Of a stretch of 64,000 nucleotides of DNA, positions 10,832 to 24,990 are shown in pieces. How positions within the stretch are numbered: position 1 is the stretch's first letter; the number at the start of each line of letters is the position of its first letter. Source of the DNA: Rhipicephalus microplus. Taxonomy: Eukaryota; Arthropoda; Arachnida; Ixodida; Ixodidae. The notes below the pieces were generated by a model that was given only the letters and a program-made list of their open reading frames with translations, had not been told where the DNA came from and made no database searches. The stretch is from positions 65,169,502-65,233,501 of the forward strand of contig NC_134701.1 in assembly GCF_043290135.1 (NCBI RefSeq). The letters are read 5' to 3'. The position numbers and the translations under genes are program-made.

Positions 10832-13274
10832 CGCTCTAGGGCAAAATTGCCCTAAAAAGAAGTAACGGAGCCCAATAGGCGCGCGCGAATAATGAATAGA
10901 CCGTTGAGAAGCAACCACAGAGGGAAGCGTGCTGCGTGAAACCAATGGATGAACCGCCCGGGCACTGCAGGCAGCGCGAAAAGCGTTGCCAAGGTGACCA
11001 TTCCTCCTTTTCCTAACTTGTCCTCGTTTGCTGGCTCAGTCTTTCCCCGTATATTGCCGGTGATGGTTGGTGTTGCATCGCGCTCGAAGTGCTAGACCAT
11101 GGCTGCCTGGATTCAACGATCTAATAATTACGACGTGGTGCTTGTGTGTACGCTTTGATGAGCGTGGGCTGCTGCTTTTGCGTTTCGCTGCACCCATGAA
11201 GTCTGGAGCAAGTCTCGACACTTCACCACGCCACGCTGTATATCTCTGGCTTCAAGATAGTCGCGACCAACACACGACAGGAAAAGTTGGGAAGGCCAAT
11301 ATGTTGTCCGAGAAGACAACAGGCCTATCCGATGTATACTTCAGTACGACTCGGGACAGAAAACAGCGCTGGATTCTAAGGCAAGTAGGTTATCATTCTT
11401 TATTCTACTCGACGTGTCGCGTGTGCATTACTGATCGCGCTTGCCGTCAACGGGCTTGCTCGTGATCTATATCCCATGCACGAAATGCATCGCGATGGTC
11501 AGCTTCGGCGTCTGCAGTTCGCCCGTGCTTTGCGACCGCCTGGAAATTGGCCGCCATTGCCGTCGGCATGCCGTACGCTCGCTCGTCGAGTGCTCGCCTG
11601 TATTCGCCACCGCGATGAGCTCCGGGCTGACGATATTGGGCTGAGACCTCGACACTGTGTTGGGAGTCGTCGAAAACACGTTGCGGGTTCTTGTAAAGAG
11701 CTTGGTTCTGGTATGTCGCACGCTGTAAGTGCACCAGCACCGGCTGGCGGGGCTTTCGCTAACGTCAGAACTCACTGGAAATTGGTCGCCATAAAAGTTG
11801 GCTTTCCCGTCAGTCGGTCGCAAACAGCTCGGAGCCATCCACGGGCCTCGGCGGCGGACTCGCGTTCGCGCGCTGCACTCGCTCGAGTTTGCGAAAAGGG
11901 CTGAATTACCGTCGATTTGGTCGGCGCTAGCTCCAAACAGGCTCGGCGCTGTTCGTGGCGGCGGCCAAGCGTACGCTCGCTATCCTGTTCGAAGTTCGCT
12001 GGCGGCAGACACTCCGGGGGTAGGGCAGTGCTTGGTCTCGCGTTGGCTTGCTTGAGCTGAACGATGTCGCTTGCTTAGGCCTCGCCGACGTGTTAGTGGC
12101 ACGGTGGCTCGGGAAGTTGTGGCTGCGGCCACCACTCCAAAGCTGTTGCGCTACGGGGATCGAAATGAGTCTTGTGTGACAAATGAGACGATGTGGGACA
12201 TCACGGTGAAATTATTAGCATGTCATATCTCGCGCATGTTTTCATTTCACCTTGGACGTATTTCTCATATGCATTTGTATTCATCCTCTGTCACGTGTGA
12301 CTCACTGTTTTACATACTTATTGTGCAGCCGTGGGCACACACCATGCTGAAGACTGTGTCGCTGGTGTCTGCGATGGCTGTCATCCATCTCTTTCGTCCG
12401 AGCAGCTTCAGAAGGACTGTGCGAGATGTGAAGGTAAACTTATTTGTGTGTTATATTTATTGCTTGTTTTTATAATAACGTGCATGTACTTGTCATATGC
12501 GTGCATCTTCCTTTTCGGTCACGTGTGTCTAACAATTTTTACTATATTATTGTACGTGCAGCCGTGGCAACACAACAGGCAGAAGGCTGCCTGCGCTGGC
12601 GTCTGCAATGCCTATCATCTGTCGCTTCCGTCGGAGGAGCTCCGCAAAGAATGAACAAGATTTGACAACGAGACTGGACTGGTACACTTCACCATGAATT
12701 CACTTAAAAAATGGAGAAACTTCATGGGCATGTACAAAAATAAAAAAAAATCGACGTCTCACTTTTGTCTTTTGTTGTTGCGGCGACTACGAAAACAGTA
12801 ACACATAGGTGGCTAACTACTTATTCGCGTGTTTATTTCTGCGCAATTTGTTGCTCACTGCGCAGAAAAACAAGCGAAAAAAGTATTAGGCCTGGCGGAA
12901 AATAAAGAATGTCGGAACTGGTAACAAAAAGTATACTCGATTGGAGGATTTGAATGGATCAACCGTTCGTCCGACAAGGTGCAACTGTGAGGGATAACGG
13001 TTGCCCGGTAAGGTTAAACGTGGGGATTAACGGTTTCTCTATAAGGTGCAAATGTGAGGACTATATGTTAGCCCTTTGAGGTGAATTGTGGGACTAACGG
13101 TTACTCACTAAGGTGTAAATGTGAAAACTAAATGTTAGTCTTTAAATTCGTCTTTGGGGACTAACTGTCAGACCCGGTGCCGTTAGTCCTAAAGGTAATA
13201 ATGGTTGTGGCAGCCTCATTAGTCCCCAAAACGACGAACTACACACCCTTTTAACACCCTTTTGCCTTAGAGTG
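10832..13274 (+). mobile_element. DNA transposon family 'A/B/C', copy A (2443 bp)
   Basis: The left end CGCTCTAGGGCAAAA and the inverted right end CACTCTAAGGCAAAA form the terminal inverted repeats. CA flanks both sides (10830-10831 and 13275-13276). The layout is shared with copies B (19655) and C (39139): a GC-rich 5' half (11060-12170), an AT-rich 3' half with two CCGTGGG-starting exon-like blocks preceded by pyrimidine-poor acceptors TTGTGCAG (12328) and TACGTGCAG (12561), then an AATAAA, then five or six iterons of about 35 bp near 12975-13190 (core AAGGTGCAAATGTGAGGACT). No transposase was recognised in any frame. CAC-type ends, 2-bp duplications and subterminal iterons recall the CMC (CACTA/Mirage/Chapaev) group. 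Confidence 0.75.
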
Positions 13275-13324
13275 CAAGTATATACATAAACAGAATGTAA
13301 GATTATACACATACAGAATATACA

Positions 13325-14800
13325 TGTCTGGGCTGCTGCACCAGGATGCTGACTGTCTATCTCGCCATGAAATCCTCCTGAACTGTCTGCATGCTTTTGA
13401 CACCTGCGTTTTCTGCATATCTAGCCTACCCGACATAGGGAATGAACAGCTGAAAGATGCCTAACTGCAGTCTATTGTCTACGGTCTACGTTCTCACGAC
13501 GCCGACCCGTCCCTCCACTTATGGGTGCTTCGCGACGTCATTCTCTACCGGCATAACACGTGTTTCTAAGGTCCAGAGCTCCTACTAGTTGTTCCACTCC
13601 ACTACTCCACTCCACTAGTCTTTAACAGCTTCACGACGTCCCAAATGACGTCCCAACCGCTGGACACCTTGGAGCAACTTGCACATATACGATTGCGTAT
13701 GGCGTCGATTCTTCTGGCCATGGTTCTCCCGTTCTGTGCGCCGATATGTTGCATCTTGTGAACTCTGCCTACGTCATAAGTGTTCGTCGATGTCACCGCC
13801 CGGCCCACTCCGACATATAGACATTCCTGCCGACCCTTTATACCGCGTCAGCCTCGATCTTGTCGGATCATTTCCTACATCTCTGACGGGGAACAAGTGA
13901 ACTTCCATCGCTACTGAATACACGACATGATATTCTATCACGCCAGCACTACCGACAAATTGTGCTACTGCCGTCGCGGGATTTCGGCTGAATGACGTCA
14001 TTCTTCACCATGGAGCTGCGCGTCAACTGCTGACCAACCATGATCACTCACTCCTCTGAAAGGAGATTGACAACATTCTTCGCTCGTGTTCTACGTGCCA
14101 TAAGCTCAGTACTGCGTATCACCAGCAAGCTAGCGGGCTCATTTAGTGCTTCTGTGGCACGTTGGCCACTATGACATCTATGTATGTTTGTGGAAACTAC
14201 CGTGATTCGGATCATACTCTTATGTGGCGTTCGCCTACACTTTCTTGCGCCCCGACCCCGCTGGTTTCCCCCTTCTATGTCTCGTATGGCCCCAATCACA
14301 GCATACCTCTTAAACTTGGGAAGTAAAAACCGCACAAAAGTATAGACAAGAAACAGAGGTAGAGACAACACCACGCTGATCAGCGCGTTGTCGTCTCGTC
14401 GTCTGTCTCTTGTTTATAGTTTTGCGCTGTTTTTACTTTCCAAATATGAACCACCTACTAGCCCAACTCCCACTATTAATAATACCTCTTAAATCTTTTC
14501 TACCATCAGATGCCTACACTGCTACACAGTACTCCCGCAATTGCTTGAGCTCAACCGGCTCGCCAGATTGCACGGAATTGTCTTTGTGCCTTGCAGATGT
14601 CTCAAAAGTATCATCGCAAAGTCTCACACTCTTCAGAATTGTTGGTACTGCTCTGGATACCTTGCTGCCAAATTGCCCTGTCATCCAAGCTCCTCCCTCG
14701 ATATCCCGGGCCTTATACGTTCTTACGCCAGTTTACGTAAATCTCATATGAAATTGCCGCATGAGACAGCACACTGTCATCGTCAGCCCCCTCCAGTGAC
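13325..14800 (+). pseudogene. Ty3/gypsy pol relic: RNase H end to integrase, interrupted by a hairpin retroposon
   Basis: The start reads LLHQDADCLSRHEI, the RNase H C-terminus. The integrase zinc region follows (YDCVWRRFFWPWFSRSVRRYVASCELC) and then the core (LYRVSLDLVGSFPTS, NDVILHHGAARQLLTNHDHSLL, AYHQQASGLI). Many residues are eroded and there are several stops and frame shifts. It is closest to the element at 59.7-64 kb (compare VLLRDVILIHGTPRQLLTDRG). The integrase tail after the hairpin insertion is visible as LKSFLPSDAYTAT near 14487-14530, then KLPCHPSSSLDIPGLIRSY. Catalytic Asp 2 and Glu are lost. It abuts transposon copy A on its left, so its 5' part is missing. Confidence 0.72.
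14315..14481 (+). mobile_element. Short hairpin retroposon, copy 2
   Basis: 14317-14442 is an inverted repeat with 65-nt arms (about 80% paired by eye) centred on GCTGATCAGC. A 39-nt tail containing GAACCACCTACTAGCCCAAC runs to 14481. A perfect 12-bp target duplication, ATACCTCTTAAA (14303-14314 and 14482-14493), shows it inserted into the gypsy integrase relic. The variable and long duplication (12 bp here, about 7 bp at copy 1) indicates target-primed retroposition, not cut-and-paste. No coding capacity. Confidence 0.7.
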
Positions 14801-16618
14801 ATAGGGTGTGTGTCCCATCTGAAACCGAACTTATCCGCCCACTATTGTTTTTTTTCGTAAGCGCCGAGACGGTGCTCCCAGCGGCGTTGGCTATATGTTA
14901 CAAGCTCTGGTGAACAAGAGGAAATGTTCCATTGTGGAGATGAAGATGATTGTAATAGCTCTCACGTTGCTGTCGTTCACGTGCCACCATCTTGGCCGAA
15001 GGACGCCCTGTGGACATTGTAAATAGGTATCTTACCTTGTTTCTTTATTTCGGGTAATCTCACTCTCATGAAGATGTTATCGGGGTGGTCGGGAGTTGAA
15101 CCTCCTGGACATTCTTCCTTGGCCACTGAAATTTTCGCTTGAAATGTTCCTTTTCCTCCGGTTAGACGCAAATCGACTTCGTTATTGAAAATTGGAAAGG
15201 GAAAGAGTTACCCACGGTATTCTTGCTAAAGGGTTACGATAGATAAGTTCTTTAGGAGCTAACCAGACACTTGAGCCTAGAAGCCGAAGGCGAGCTTTCA
15301 TGGAAAGACAAAGGGGTGAAACTTAGTATGGGCATTCTTACGAGGGTTCTTTTTCTGTCAGATCAGAAACTTGTTGAGAGATTACTGTCTTTCATAAAGT
15401 GCGTGACCCTTCTTTTTTCCTGGCGTATGCTTTCCCCCAAACATTTTCTCACACGTAAGATGGGATGAACTATGGCGAATGGCGTCCCCAAAGTAATTTT
15501 GGAGAAGACTTAGAGGTGTGGGCGTCTTCACTTCTAGAAGGAGGTCTAGTGTGGTAACTCATTATCACTGACAACAAATTCAGACTGGCGTCGCTACAGT
15601 CCTTATAGTAAGTGCTTGCTGCAAACATGTGGCCGCTACTTTCGCTCATGGCCCCTTATAAGCTAGCTTTATAAGCATATGTGTGGTGATATGTTCGTTC
15701 TCCTGGAACTAATACCGTAAATGTGAAATTACAACCTGCTATTTTCCATGCGCGGTGCTATTTGTGGCACAACGCAACATTGAAAATATTGATCACGCTT
15801 TTCAGGCTCTTGTTGTTTCTATACAGATCCCAGTACACGTGAACTGGCTTTGAAGAGAGGCCAATACAAGGCAGCCACAAAAAACGAACAAAGCAATACA
15901 TGCTCGGTCTGCCTGTTTTCTGTCTTTAGATTAGGCTTCGTGAATAAAAGTAGCATCACGGGTCATAATGTTGTTGCATGTCGACTGCAGCACCGCAGGA
16001 AGAAGTACTACAATTCCAAATCATCCTGTCAATCACATTTATGCAGTTATTACTGTGAAATGAGAAAATCGCCAAAAAACCTGAAGGATTATGCATGGAT
16101 TTTAAAAGGGTGTCTTAAACATTCTTTCAAGTGACTATACAATGAATTCACTGGCAGAGCGTATGCATAGCTGCATCCTGGCGAATATCTGGTTGGTAAG
16201 TATTAAAGTGTACCAACTGCGCGCGTCAGAGCACTCAGCCGTCATTTTTGTATTGAAGGAGACGCAGGGTATCCTCTCGAGCCATGGCTCCTAATTCCAG
16301 TCCCTGGCGGTCACCACGGCAACACTTCCGAAGGCCGATACAACAAGGAGCACTAATCTATGCGCAATGTTGTGGAAAGATATATCGGAGTGTTGAAGAG
16401 CAAGTCCCGCTGCATGCAGCACTTTTGAACGATGCTCTACAATCCCTAATCGAGAAGTCCGAATCATTTATGCTTGTGTTGTTCTCTACAACATTCCATT
16501 GGACGTGGTCGACTGGACCTTGGATTAGTATGTTGGGGACATTCCACCAGCAGAGGATGAGAATGGGGAGCCAATTGCTGCGACCGTCGTTTGCAGGCAC
16601 CGGAGGTCCGGGATGAAT
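14801..16618. other. Unassigned sequence
   Basis: I see no recognisable gene or repeat. Open frames (14977-15171 minus, 15271-15468 plus, 15850-16134 plus, 16284-16616 plus) have no family motifs and are not supported as genes. Confidence 0.4.
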
Positions 16619-16898
16619 TGTCAAGGCAGGAGGAAGAGTGATTTGAAGAAGATTTATTTACATTATGCACATGGTGAGCTCTCGTACATGACGAGCTCTT
16701 GAGCTCTCGAATCTGGTGTTCCTCTACATGACGCTCCTTCGAATGAGCCGTATGGCTTATTATAAAGGGTATGTTCTCCCCACATCCCTAGATCAGGGAA
16801 CACGTGCAGAGGTTACTGTTCAATCACAGATGACGCACAGCTGGCGAGGGTGAAGAGCATGTATGGCCCATGTGAAAGTTCAATATTGAGGCGTGACA
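16619..16898 (-). repeat. Possible LTR fragment
   Basis: The segment starts TGTCAAGGC and ends GGCGTGACA. On the minus strand it has an AATAAA near 16660 and a TTATAATAAG element near 16765. The 5-bp flanks (TGAAT, CTACA) do not match, so it is not a clean solo LTR. It may be one LTR of a rearranged element. Low confidence. Confidence 0.3.
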
Positions 16899-18616
<1,718 letters not shown>

Positions 18617-18660
18617 GATGCGCTCCGCTGGGCGCGTGGATGCGCCCAGCGGAGCGCATC
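18617..18660. repeat. Perfect 19-bp inverted repeat (hairpin) beside the TA array
   Basis: Arm GATGCGCTCCGCTGGGCGC (18617-18635), 6-nt spacer, perfect complementary arm (18642-18660). It is strongly GC-rich immediately after 170 bp of pure AT. Confidence 0.9.
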
Positions 18661-18889
18661 CACGCGATGCGGTGTTCGTACTAAGAGTGGACGACCCTGT
18701 ATCTCTATGGCAAAGAGCTACATTGCCAACTAGAGTGCTTGAGTTCGATTCCACCTGGAACCCATATATTTATGCTTTGCAATCGTCGGGTCGACCCGAT
18801 GTCAAGTATTTCTTCAAGCTCACGCGTTGAAATTGCCCATGTGTGCACCTTCTCGTCGTTCATGGGTTGAGACTAAGCGTCAATCACAT

Positions 18890-18942
18890 GTGGCACATAC
18901 CCATATACCAGTGGCACATACCCGCCCATGGGTATGTGCCAC
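18890..18942. repeat. Direct and inverted 13-mer GTGGCACATACCC
   Basis: The 13-mer occurs at 18890-18902 and 18911-18923 and, as its reverse complement, at 18930-18942. The last two can form a 13-bp stem with a 6-nt loop. Function unknown. Confidence 0.8.
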
Positions 18943-19654
18943 TAACCGGAGGGAAGTGTTTGACGACGTGCGTGGCAGGATTGTCACCTTATTTATGATT
19001 TCAACAGTGCGTCATATTCGTCAAACCATCTTACCCTCCCATACTAGCTTTGCCTTACGCGAAATAAGGAAGTGACCACGAGAGCACCCAAACTTAAGCG
19101 AAGTTCACGAAGAAATTCTTCGCATTCAAAACCTGTGTTCTTACAAGGTTTTTTTCTGGCCGGATGTTCCTGGCCATGGCACACTCATCCGAATGGCCGC
19201 GAGTGGAAAGGCCAGATGGTCCAGGTGACGGGGAACCAGGATTAACAAGCGCGTGGCTGGAATGTGCAGGGAGAAATGACATCGAGCGCCGAACGGTCAT
19301 ACTTCTTGACACCGCCATGTGTGGTTTGGGGCCACAGAACCGTTATGTACACAAACAACCGTTATAACCCTTTTTTGCTTAGTGCACGTAACGATATGTC
19401 AAGGTTTGCTCCTTAATGCCACTATGAAAAAAACAGAATGAGGAAAGAACACACAAGGGCAAAGAGCAATTGACTGAATGAAAGGCACACGGAAAAAGCG
19501 CATACCTATTGATATTTCTGTTTATAACATATCAGCGGCACGTATGCACATGCACTTGCCTCCTATTTCTTCAGTGTCTGTTAGCTTACAAAGCGGTTAC
19601 GACACAGAATTTTAAAACCTCACCCAAATATTTACACTGGTAAAGTAATTGATA
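18943..19654. other. Unassigned sequence
   Basis: No gene or repeat recognised between the 13-mer repeat and transposon copy B. Confidence 0.4.
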
Positions 19655-21922
19655 CACTATCAGGTGAATTAACCCGAAAAAGGAGTGCAGGAAGTGCGAA
19701 AGGCGTTGCCAAGATGAGCAGCCCTCTGTCTCCTCCTCTGCTGGCTCAGTCTTCACCCGTATTTTCCCGGCAACAGTTCGCGTTGCGTCGTGCTCGGAGT
19801 GCTCGACCACGGCCGCTTGAATTCGACGATCTAATAATTACGACGTGGTGCTTGTGTGTACGCTTGGTTGAGAGTGGGCTGCTGCTTTTGCGTTTCGGTG
19901 CAACCATAAAGTCTGGAGCAAGTCTCGACACGTCGCCTCGCCGCGCTGTATATCTCTGTCTTGAAGATAGTCACGACCAACACATGACAGCAACAGTTAG
20001 CAAGGCCAACATGGCGTCTGAGAAGACAGCAGGCCTATCGAATATGTACTTCAGTCCGACTGAGGGCAGAAATTAGCACTGGATTCTTAAGCAAGTAGGT
20101 TATCATTCTTTATTCCACTATACTTCTCGCGTGTGCGATACGGATCGCGCTTGCCGGCAACGGGCTAGGTCGTGTTGTATATCGCACGCTCGAAATGCAC
20201 CATGAAGGTCAGCTTGGGTGTCTGCAGTTCGCCAGCGCTTTGCAACCACCTGGAAATCGGCCGCCATTCCCGTCGACCTCCGTATGATTGCTCATCGAGT
20301 GCTTGCCTGTCTTCGCCACCGCGATGAGCTCCGGGCTGACGATATTGGGCTTAGACCTCGTCGCTGTGTTGGCAGTCGTCGAAAACACGTTGCGAGTTCT
20401 CGTAAAGAGCTTGGTTGTAGTATGTCGCGTGCTGTAAGTGCACCAGCACGGGCTGGCGGAGCTTTCGCTATCGTCAGAACTCACTGAAAATAAGTCGTCC
20501 TTACAGGTGGCTTCCCGTCAGTCGGTCGCAAGCAGCTCGGCGCCGTCCGTTGGCTGCGGCGCGGACTCGTGTTTGCGTGCTGCACTCGCTCTAGTTCGTG
20601 GAAAAGGGCCGCATTACCGTATATTTCTTCGGCGCTAGCTCCAAATCAGCTCGGCGCTGTTTGTGGCGGCGGCCAAGCGTACGCTCGCTCTCCTGTTCGA
20701 AGTTCACTGGCCGCAGACACTCCGCGTGCAGCGCCGTCTTTGGTCTCGCTTTCACTTGCTCGAGCTGAACGACGTCGCTTACTTAGGACTCGCCGTCTTG
20801 TTAGCGGCACGGAGGTTCGCAGAGTTGTGGCTGCAGCCACCACTCCTAAGGCGTTGCGCTACGGGAATCGAAATAAGCCTTTGACGATGTGTGACATCAC
20901 GGTGAAATTATTAGCATGTCATATCTCACGTATGTTTTCATTTAACCTCGCACGTATTTCTCATATGCATTTGTAGTCACGTTCTGTCACGCGACTCACT
21001 ATTTTACATACTTGTTGTGCAGCCGTGGGCACACACCATGCTGAAGACTGTGTGATCTGGCGTCTGCGATGCCTGTCATTTATTTATTACGTCAGAGCAG
21101 CTTCAGAAGGACAGTGCGAGATGTGAAGGTAAAGTTATTTGCGTGTCACATTCTACACACATGTTTTATATTAACGTGCACGTACTTGTCATATGCGTGC
21201 ATCTTCATCTTCCGTCACGTGTGTCTAACTATTTTTTACTATATTAGTGTACGTGCAGCCGTGGGAACACAACAGGCAGAAGGCTGCGTGCACTGGCGTC
21301 TGCAATGCCTGTTATCTATCGCTTCCGTCGGAGGAGCTCCCCAAGGAGTGAATAAAATTTGACAACGAGACTGGATTTGTACACTTCACCATAAATTCAC
21401 TTAAAACAATGAGGAATCTTCATGTGTATGTAGAAAAATAAAAGATTTCGATATCTCGCTTTTGTCTTGGTTGGCGTGACTGTGAAAGCAGTTACACATA
21501 GGTGGCTAACTACATTTTTCGCGTGTTTGTTTCGGCGGAATTTGTTGCTCACTGCGCAAAAACAAAAAACAATGTTTGAACTGGCGATAAAAGGTCCATC
21601 CGATTGAAGTATTTCCAACCGTTTGTCTGGTGGGGTGCAAATGTGAGGAATAGCGGTTGCCCGGTAAGGTGTAAATGTGGAATTAACAGTTGCCCTATAA
21701 GGTGCAAATGTGAGGACTAAATGTTATTCCTTTGAGGTGAATTGTGGGGCTAACGGTTACTTACTAAGGTGTAAATGTGAGGACTAAATGTTAGTACCTT
21801 GAGCTTATTTGTTGGGACTAACTGTTAGACCCGTTGCCATTGGTCCTCAAAGGGATTAATGGTTGCGGCAGCCCCATTAGTCCCCAAAAGGACAAACCAC
21901 ACATTTTTTTTGCCTTAGAGTG
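19655..21922 (+). mobile_element. DNA transposon family 'A/B/C', copy B (2268 bp)
   Basis: Left end CACTATCAGGTGAATT, inverted right end CACTCTAAGGCAAAA, TA on both sides (19653-19654, 21923-21924). Relative to copy C, about 115 bp just inside the left end is missing. The GC-rich block (for example RDELRADDIGLRPRRCVGSRRKHV near 20300-20400, open in all three copies) and the two exon-like blocks after GTGCAG (21022 and 21258; spacing 236 bp) are retained. So are the AATAAA near 21437 and the iterons near 21635-21815. No transposase recognised. Confidence 0.72.
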
Positions 21923-22552
21923 TATATATATATACATGATTTTATGACTGAGTTCTAATATCTCGCTTCCTGAAACACACTTTGCTAACATGTTATTTTT
22001 ACACAGCACTGCTAGACTCGCTACTTTCTTTTGGTAAAGAAACAAGACCATGTGACTTCACTTGTTCAATAAGTCAATTCAATAATTAATATACATGCTT
22101 TTGAGAGGTTGTTCATTGCATAACACTCATAATATTGAAGTCAGCTTACAGTTCTGTAGTTTGTGGTGAAAACGTTTTACTCAACCACGCTATTTGTCAC
22201 TTCGGTGAGTGACAGCCGCCTTAGTGATTTGTCTCTGCTGAGCGTAGATACGGATGTTGTTAGGAGGGTACTAAATGTTGAAGAGCTCATCAACATACTG
22301 ACCCAGAAAAGTTCATAAAAGCGCATTTAGAAACGTACACATTTTTTCTCTACTTTTCTCTAACAAAAATAATGAAAACAAAGAACTTGTTACTAAGTAT
22401 ACATGCCCTATTTCAAGATTGCATTTCTGCAAAACAGTTCGCGCATTTTCTACACAGAGTTTATAGGGAATATTTCATAAAATTATCAAGATATTGCGCA
22501 GTTTCGCAGGAAAGCTGAGTGCAATGAATGTGTTTTCTGCTCCTATAGCCAT
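21923..22552. other. Unassigned AT-rich sequence
   Basis: Nothing recognisable between transposon copy B and the 3' tail of the CR1/Jockey-like element. Confidence 0.4.
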
Positions 22553-22555
22553 ATT

Positions 22556-22591
<36 letters not shown>

Positions 22592-24990
22592 TACATACTA
22601 CAGTCCGTAGATCAAGCAGGAGGGGCACAAAAAGGGAGCATAGCGAAAAAGCGAACAAGTTACACAGCAAGTTAGAATACACAAAGCTACTGAAAAACAA
22701 GTCATACTAAATAGGATCCCTAGTTATACATATCTAGAAAAAAAAGTGAACAAACTTCTAGAAACAGTTTCAAGCACAAAAAGTAAAGCTACATAGTTGA
22801 AATAATAAGATGAGGTAATCTAGCATTGAAATATCAACAGTGTTGATTACACAAAAAGATGCATGTAGTTTTCAAGGTCGGGAATGCCACGTTCAGGAAT
22901 AACGTTTGAAGGCAGTGCATTCCATTCGCTAATGGTTCTCGGAAAGATGGAATGTTTGAAAAGGTTAGTACGTGCAAAGTAAGGTGTCAGATCATGATTG
23001 TGAGCATGCCTCGTTTTCCTGGAAGAAGAGCGAGAGATGTATTTACTGGGATCGATATTAAACTGATGATTACGAAGCAGGAAAAGAAACTTGAGTCTGG
23101 CGATAGTTCTACGCTGTTTCAAGAGCGGAATGTTGTTAGTAGCCATAAGTGATGAAGGTGAATCAAGATTGTGGTAGGCATTATAGATGAATCTTACCGC
23201 TCTCCTCTGGACCATTTCAAGTTTATTAACATCCTTTTTTAAAAGACGGGTCCCAGGCTACGCATGCGTACTCTAGAAGGGGTCGAATAAATGTATTATA
23301 TGCAAGAAGTTTGAGCTGAGTTGGCGCGTTTTTTAGTTTGTGTCTAAGAAACCCTAGTTTTCTAGAGGCGGAGGAGCAAGCGTCGTCAATGTGGTTACTC
23401 CACGACAGTCTATTGGTAATATGGACTCCCAAGTATTTAAAATTGCTCACTTCGATCAACGGATTATTATTTAAAGTATAGCGTGATGCAAAAGGGGTAA
23501 TTTTTTTGAGATACGCATATAGACCGATTTACTAATGTTTAACTCCATCTACCAGGTATGGCACCAATCGGAGAGAGAATTTAGGTTGTTTTGCAAGCAC
23601 TCTTGGTTCCTTTCACTTTTAATTGGCTTGTAAAGAATGCAGTCATCTGCAAAAAGCTTTAGGCTTATGGCGGAGGTGTCAACTGATGAAACGATGTCAT
23701 TGATAAAGATGAGAAACAAGATAGGGCCAAGGACACTGCCTTGTGGAACTCCCGAGGTTACAGGTAGAACCCCAGAGCAGCAGCCCTCGACCTGGACAAA
23801 CTGTTTGCGGCTGGTAAGGTAGGAGTGGATCCAATTAATTACAGTATTGGGTAGGCCAATGTTTGAAAGTTTGGTGAGTATTTTACTATGGCAAACACAG
23901 TCGAAAGTTTTTCTAAAATCTAAAAAGATGGCGTCTATTTGGTCGCCCTTATCAAGTGCCATTGCGAAGTCGTGAATTGTGGTGACAAGTTGAGTGGTAG
24001 TCGAGAGGCCCTTCCTAAAACCATGCTGGAAGAGAGTCAAAATACTGTTTTCTTCAAGAAATGACATTATGTAATGCGTGGTGATATGCTCAAGAAGTTT
24101 ACAAGGACCGGAAGTTAATGATATTGGCCGGTAGTTTTCAACATTTAGGCGATCACCTTTTTTAAATACGGGAATAACACGTGCCGTACGCCAATCATCG
24201 GGAAGAATTGAATTATGAAACGAAAGTCGAAAAATATGTGTGAAGACATGCGCGATAGGTTGGGCGTAACGTTGCAAAAATGCATTAGGTATGCCGTCAG
24301 GACCATTGGAAGATTTAGTCATAACATTCGGTAACAGTGAAAGGACAGCTTCAACAGTTATGAAATCGGCAGATATAGTAGACAGAGAAATAATGTTTGT
24401 GTCAGCATGATCTCCCTGAGTGAATACTGAGTGAAAATACTGATTGAGTTGGTTTGCAATTTTGACTGGATTGTTAACAATACAGCCATTTACTGATATC
24501 TCGGTCGGTGTTTTGTGTGCATCGCTCAAGTACCGCCAGAACCTATCCGGGTTAGTTTTCAAACAGTTAGGAAGCGAGTGGTTGAAGTATCTTGCCTTAG
24601 CTTCACTTAGCCGAGTTTCAAGCTGGGCCTTCAACGAGATAAGTCTGCAGGGTATTCTTTTCTTTTTTCTAGCTCGTTTTAGCTTGCGGTGAAATGTATG
24701 ATATCTCTAGTAATCCATGGGTTATTTCGGTTCCGTTTGCTTGGCACAAACTTACCAGTGCAATAATGTATCGCAGTTTTTATTTCGTTCCAGGCGATCG
24801 ACACATCATCAGAAAGATTATCACATAAGAACCACAGATAATCCAAAATGGCCTGGTCATCCGCCTTCGAGTAATCCTTAATGACATGTCTGAGTGACAG
24901 CATCCACTGCAGCACATCTTCGACAGTGGGCACGGCGAGACGATAGCGACCATGTTGCTGACCACGAAGTTTTTCTTCGTTGCACATCAA
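22553..24990 (-). pseudogene. CR1/Jockey-like non-LTR retrotransposon ORF2, 5'-truncated
   Basis: Minus strand, right to left: linker (NNPWITRDIIHF), RT fingers and palm (DDWRTARVIPVFKKGD, NYRPISLTSGPCKLLE, QHGFRKGLSTTTQL, DAIFLDFRKTFD, VTSGVPQGSVLGPILFLIFIND, LKLFADDCILY), then thumb and C-terminal region (FKYLGVHITNRLSW, LEYACVAWDP, MVQRRAVRFIYN, SEWNALPSNVI). The RT copies element mRNA at the target nick. The endonuclease is missing, so truncation is near 24990-25010. Frame shifts lie near 24690, 23500 and 23225 and a TAG near 23549, mostly at A-runs. The 3' end is a (TAAA)n tail, seen as TTTA repeats at about 22553-22591. Same general clade as the insert at 33229-35052. Confidence 0.85.

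Noticed and set aside
11476..11904. 142-codon frame conserved as RDELRADDIGLRPR...RRKHV in all three transposon copies
   Set aside because: Open in all three copies, but GC-rich sequence also keeps overlapping frames open and no domain is visible. It could be real if synonymous-site excess is found.
16619..16898. Complete solo LTR
   Set aside because: Flanks do not duplicate. Kept only as a low-confidence fragment.
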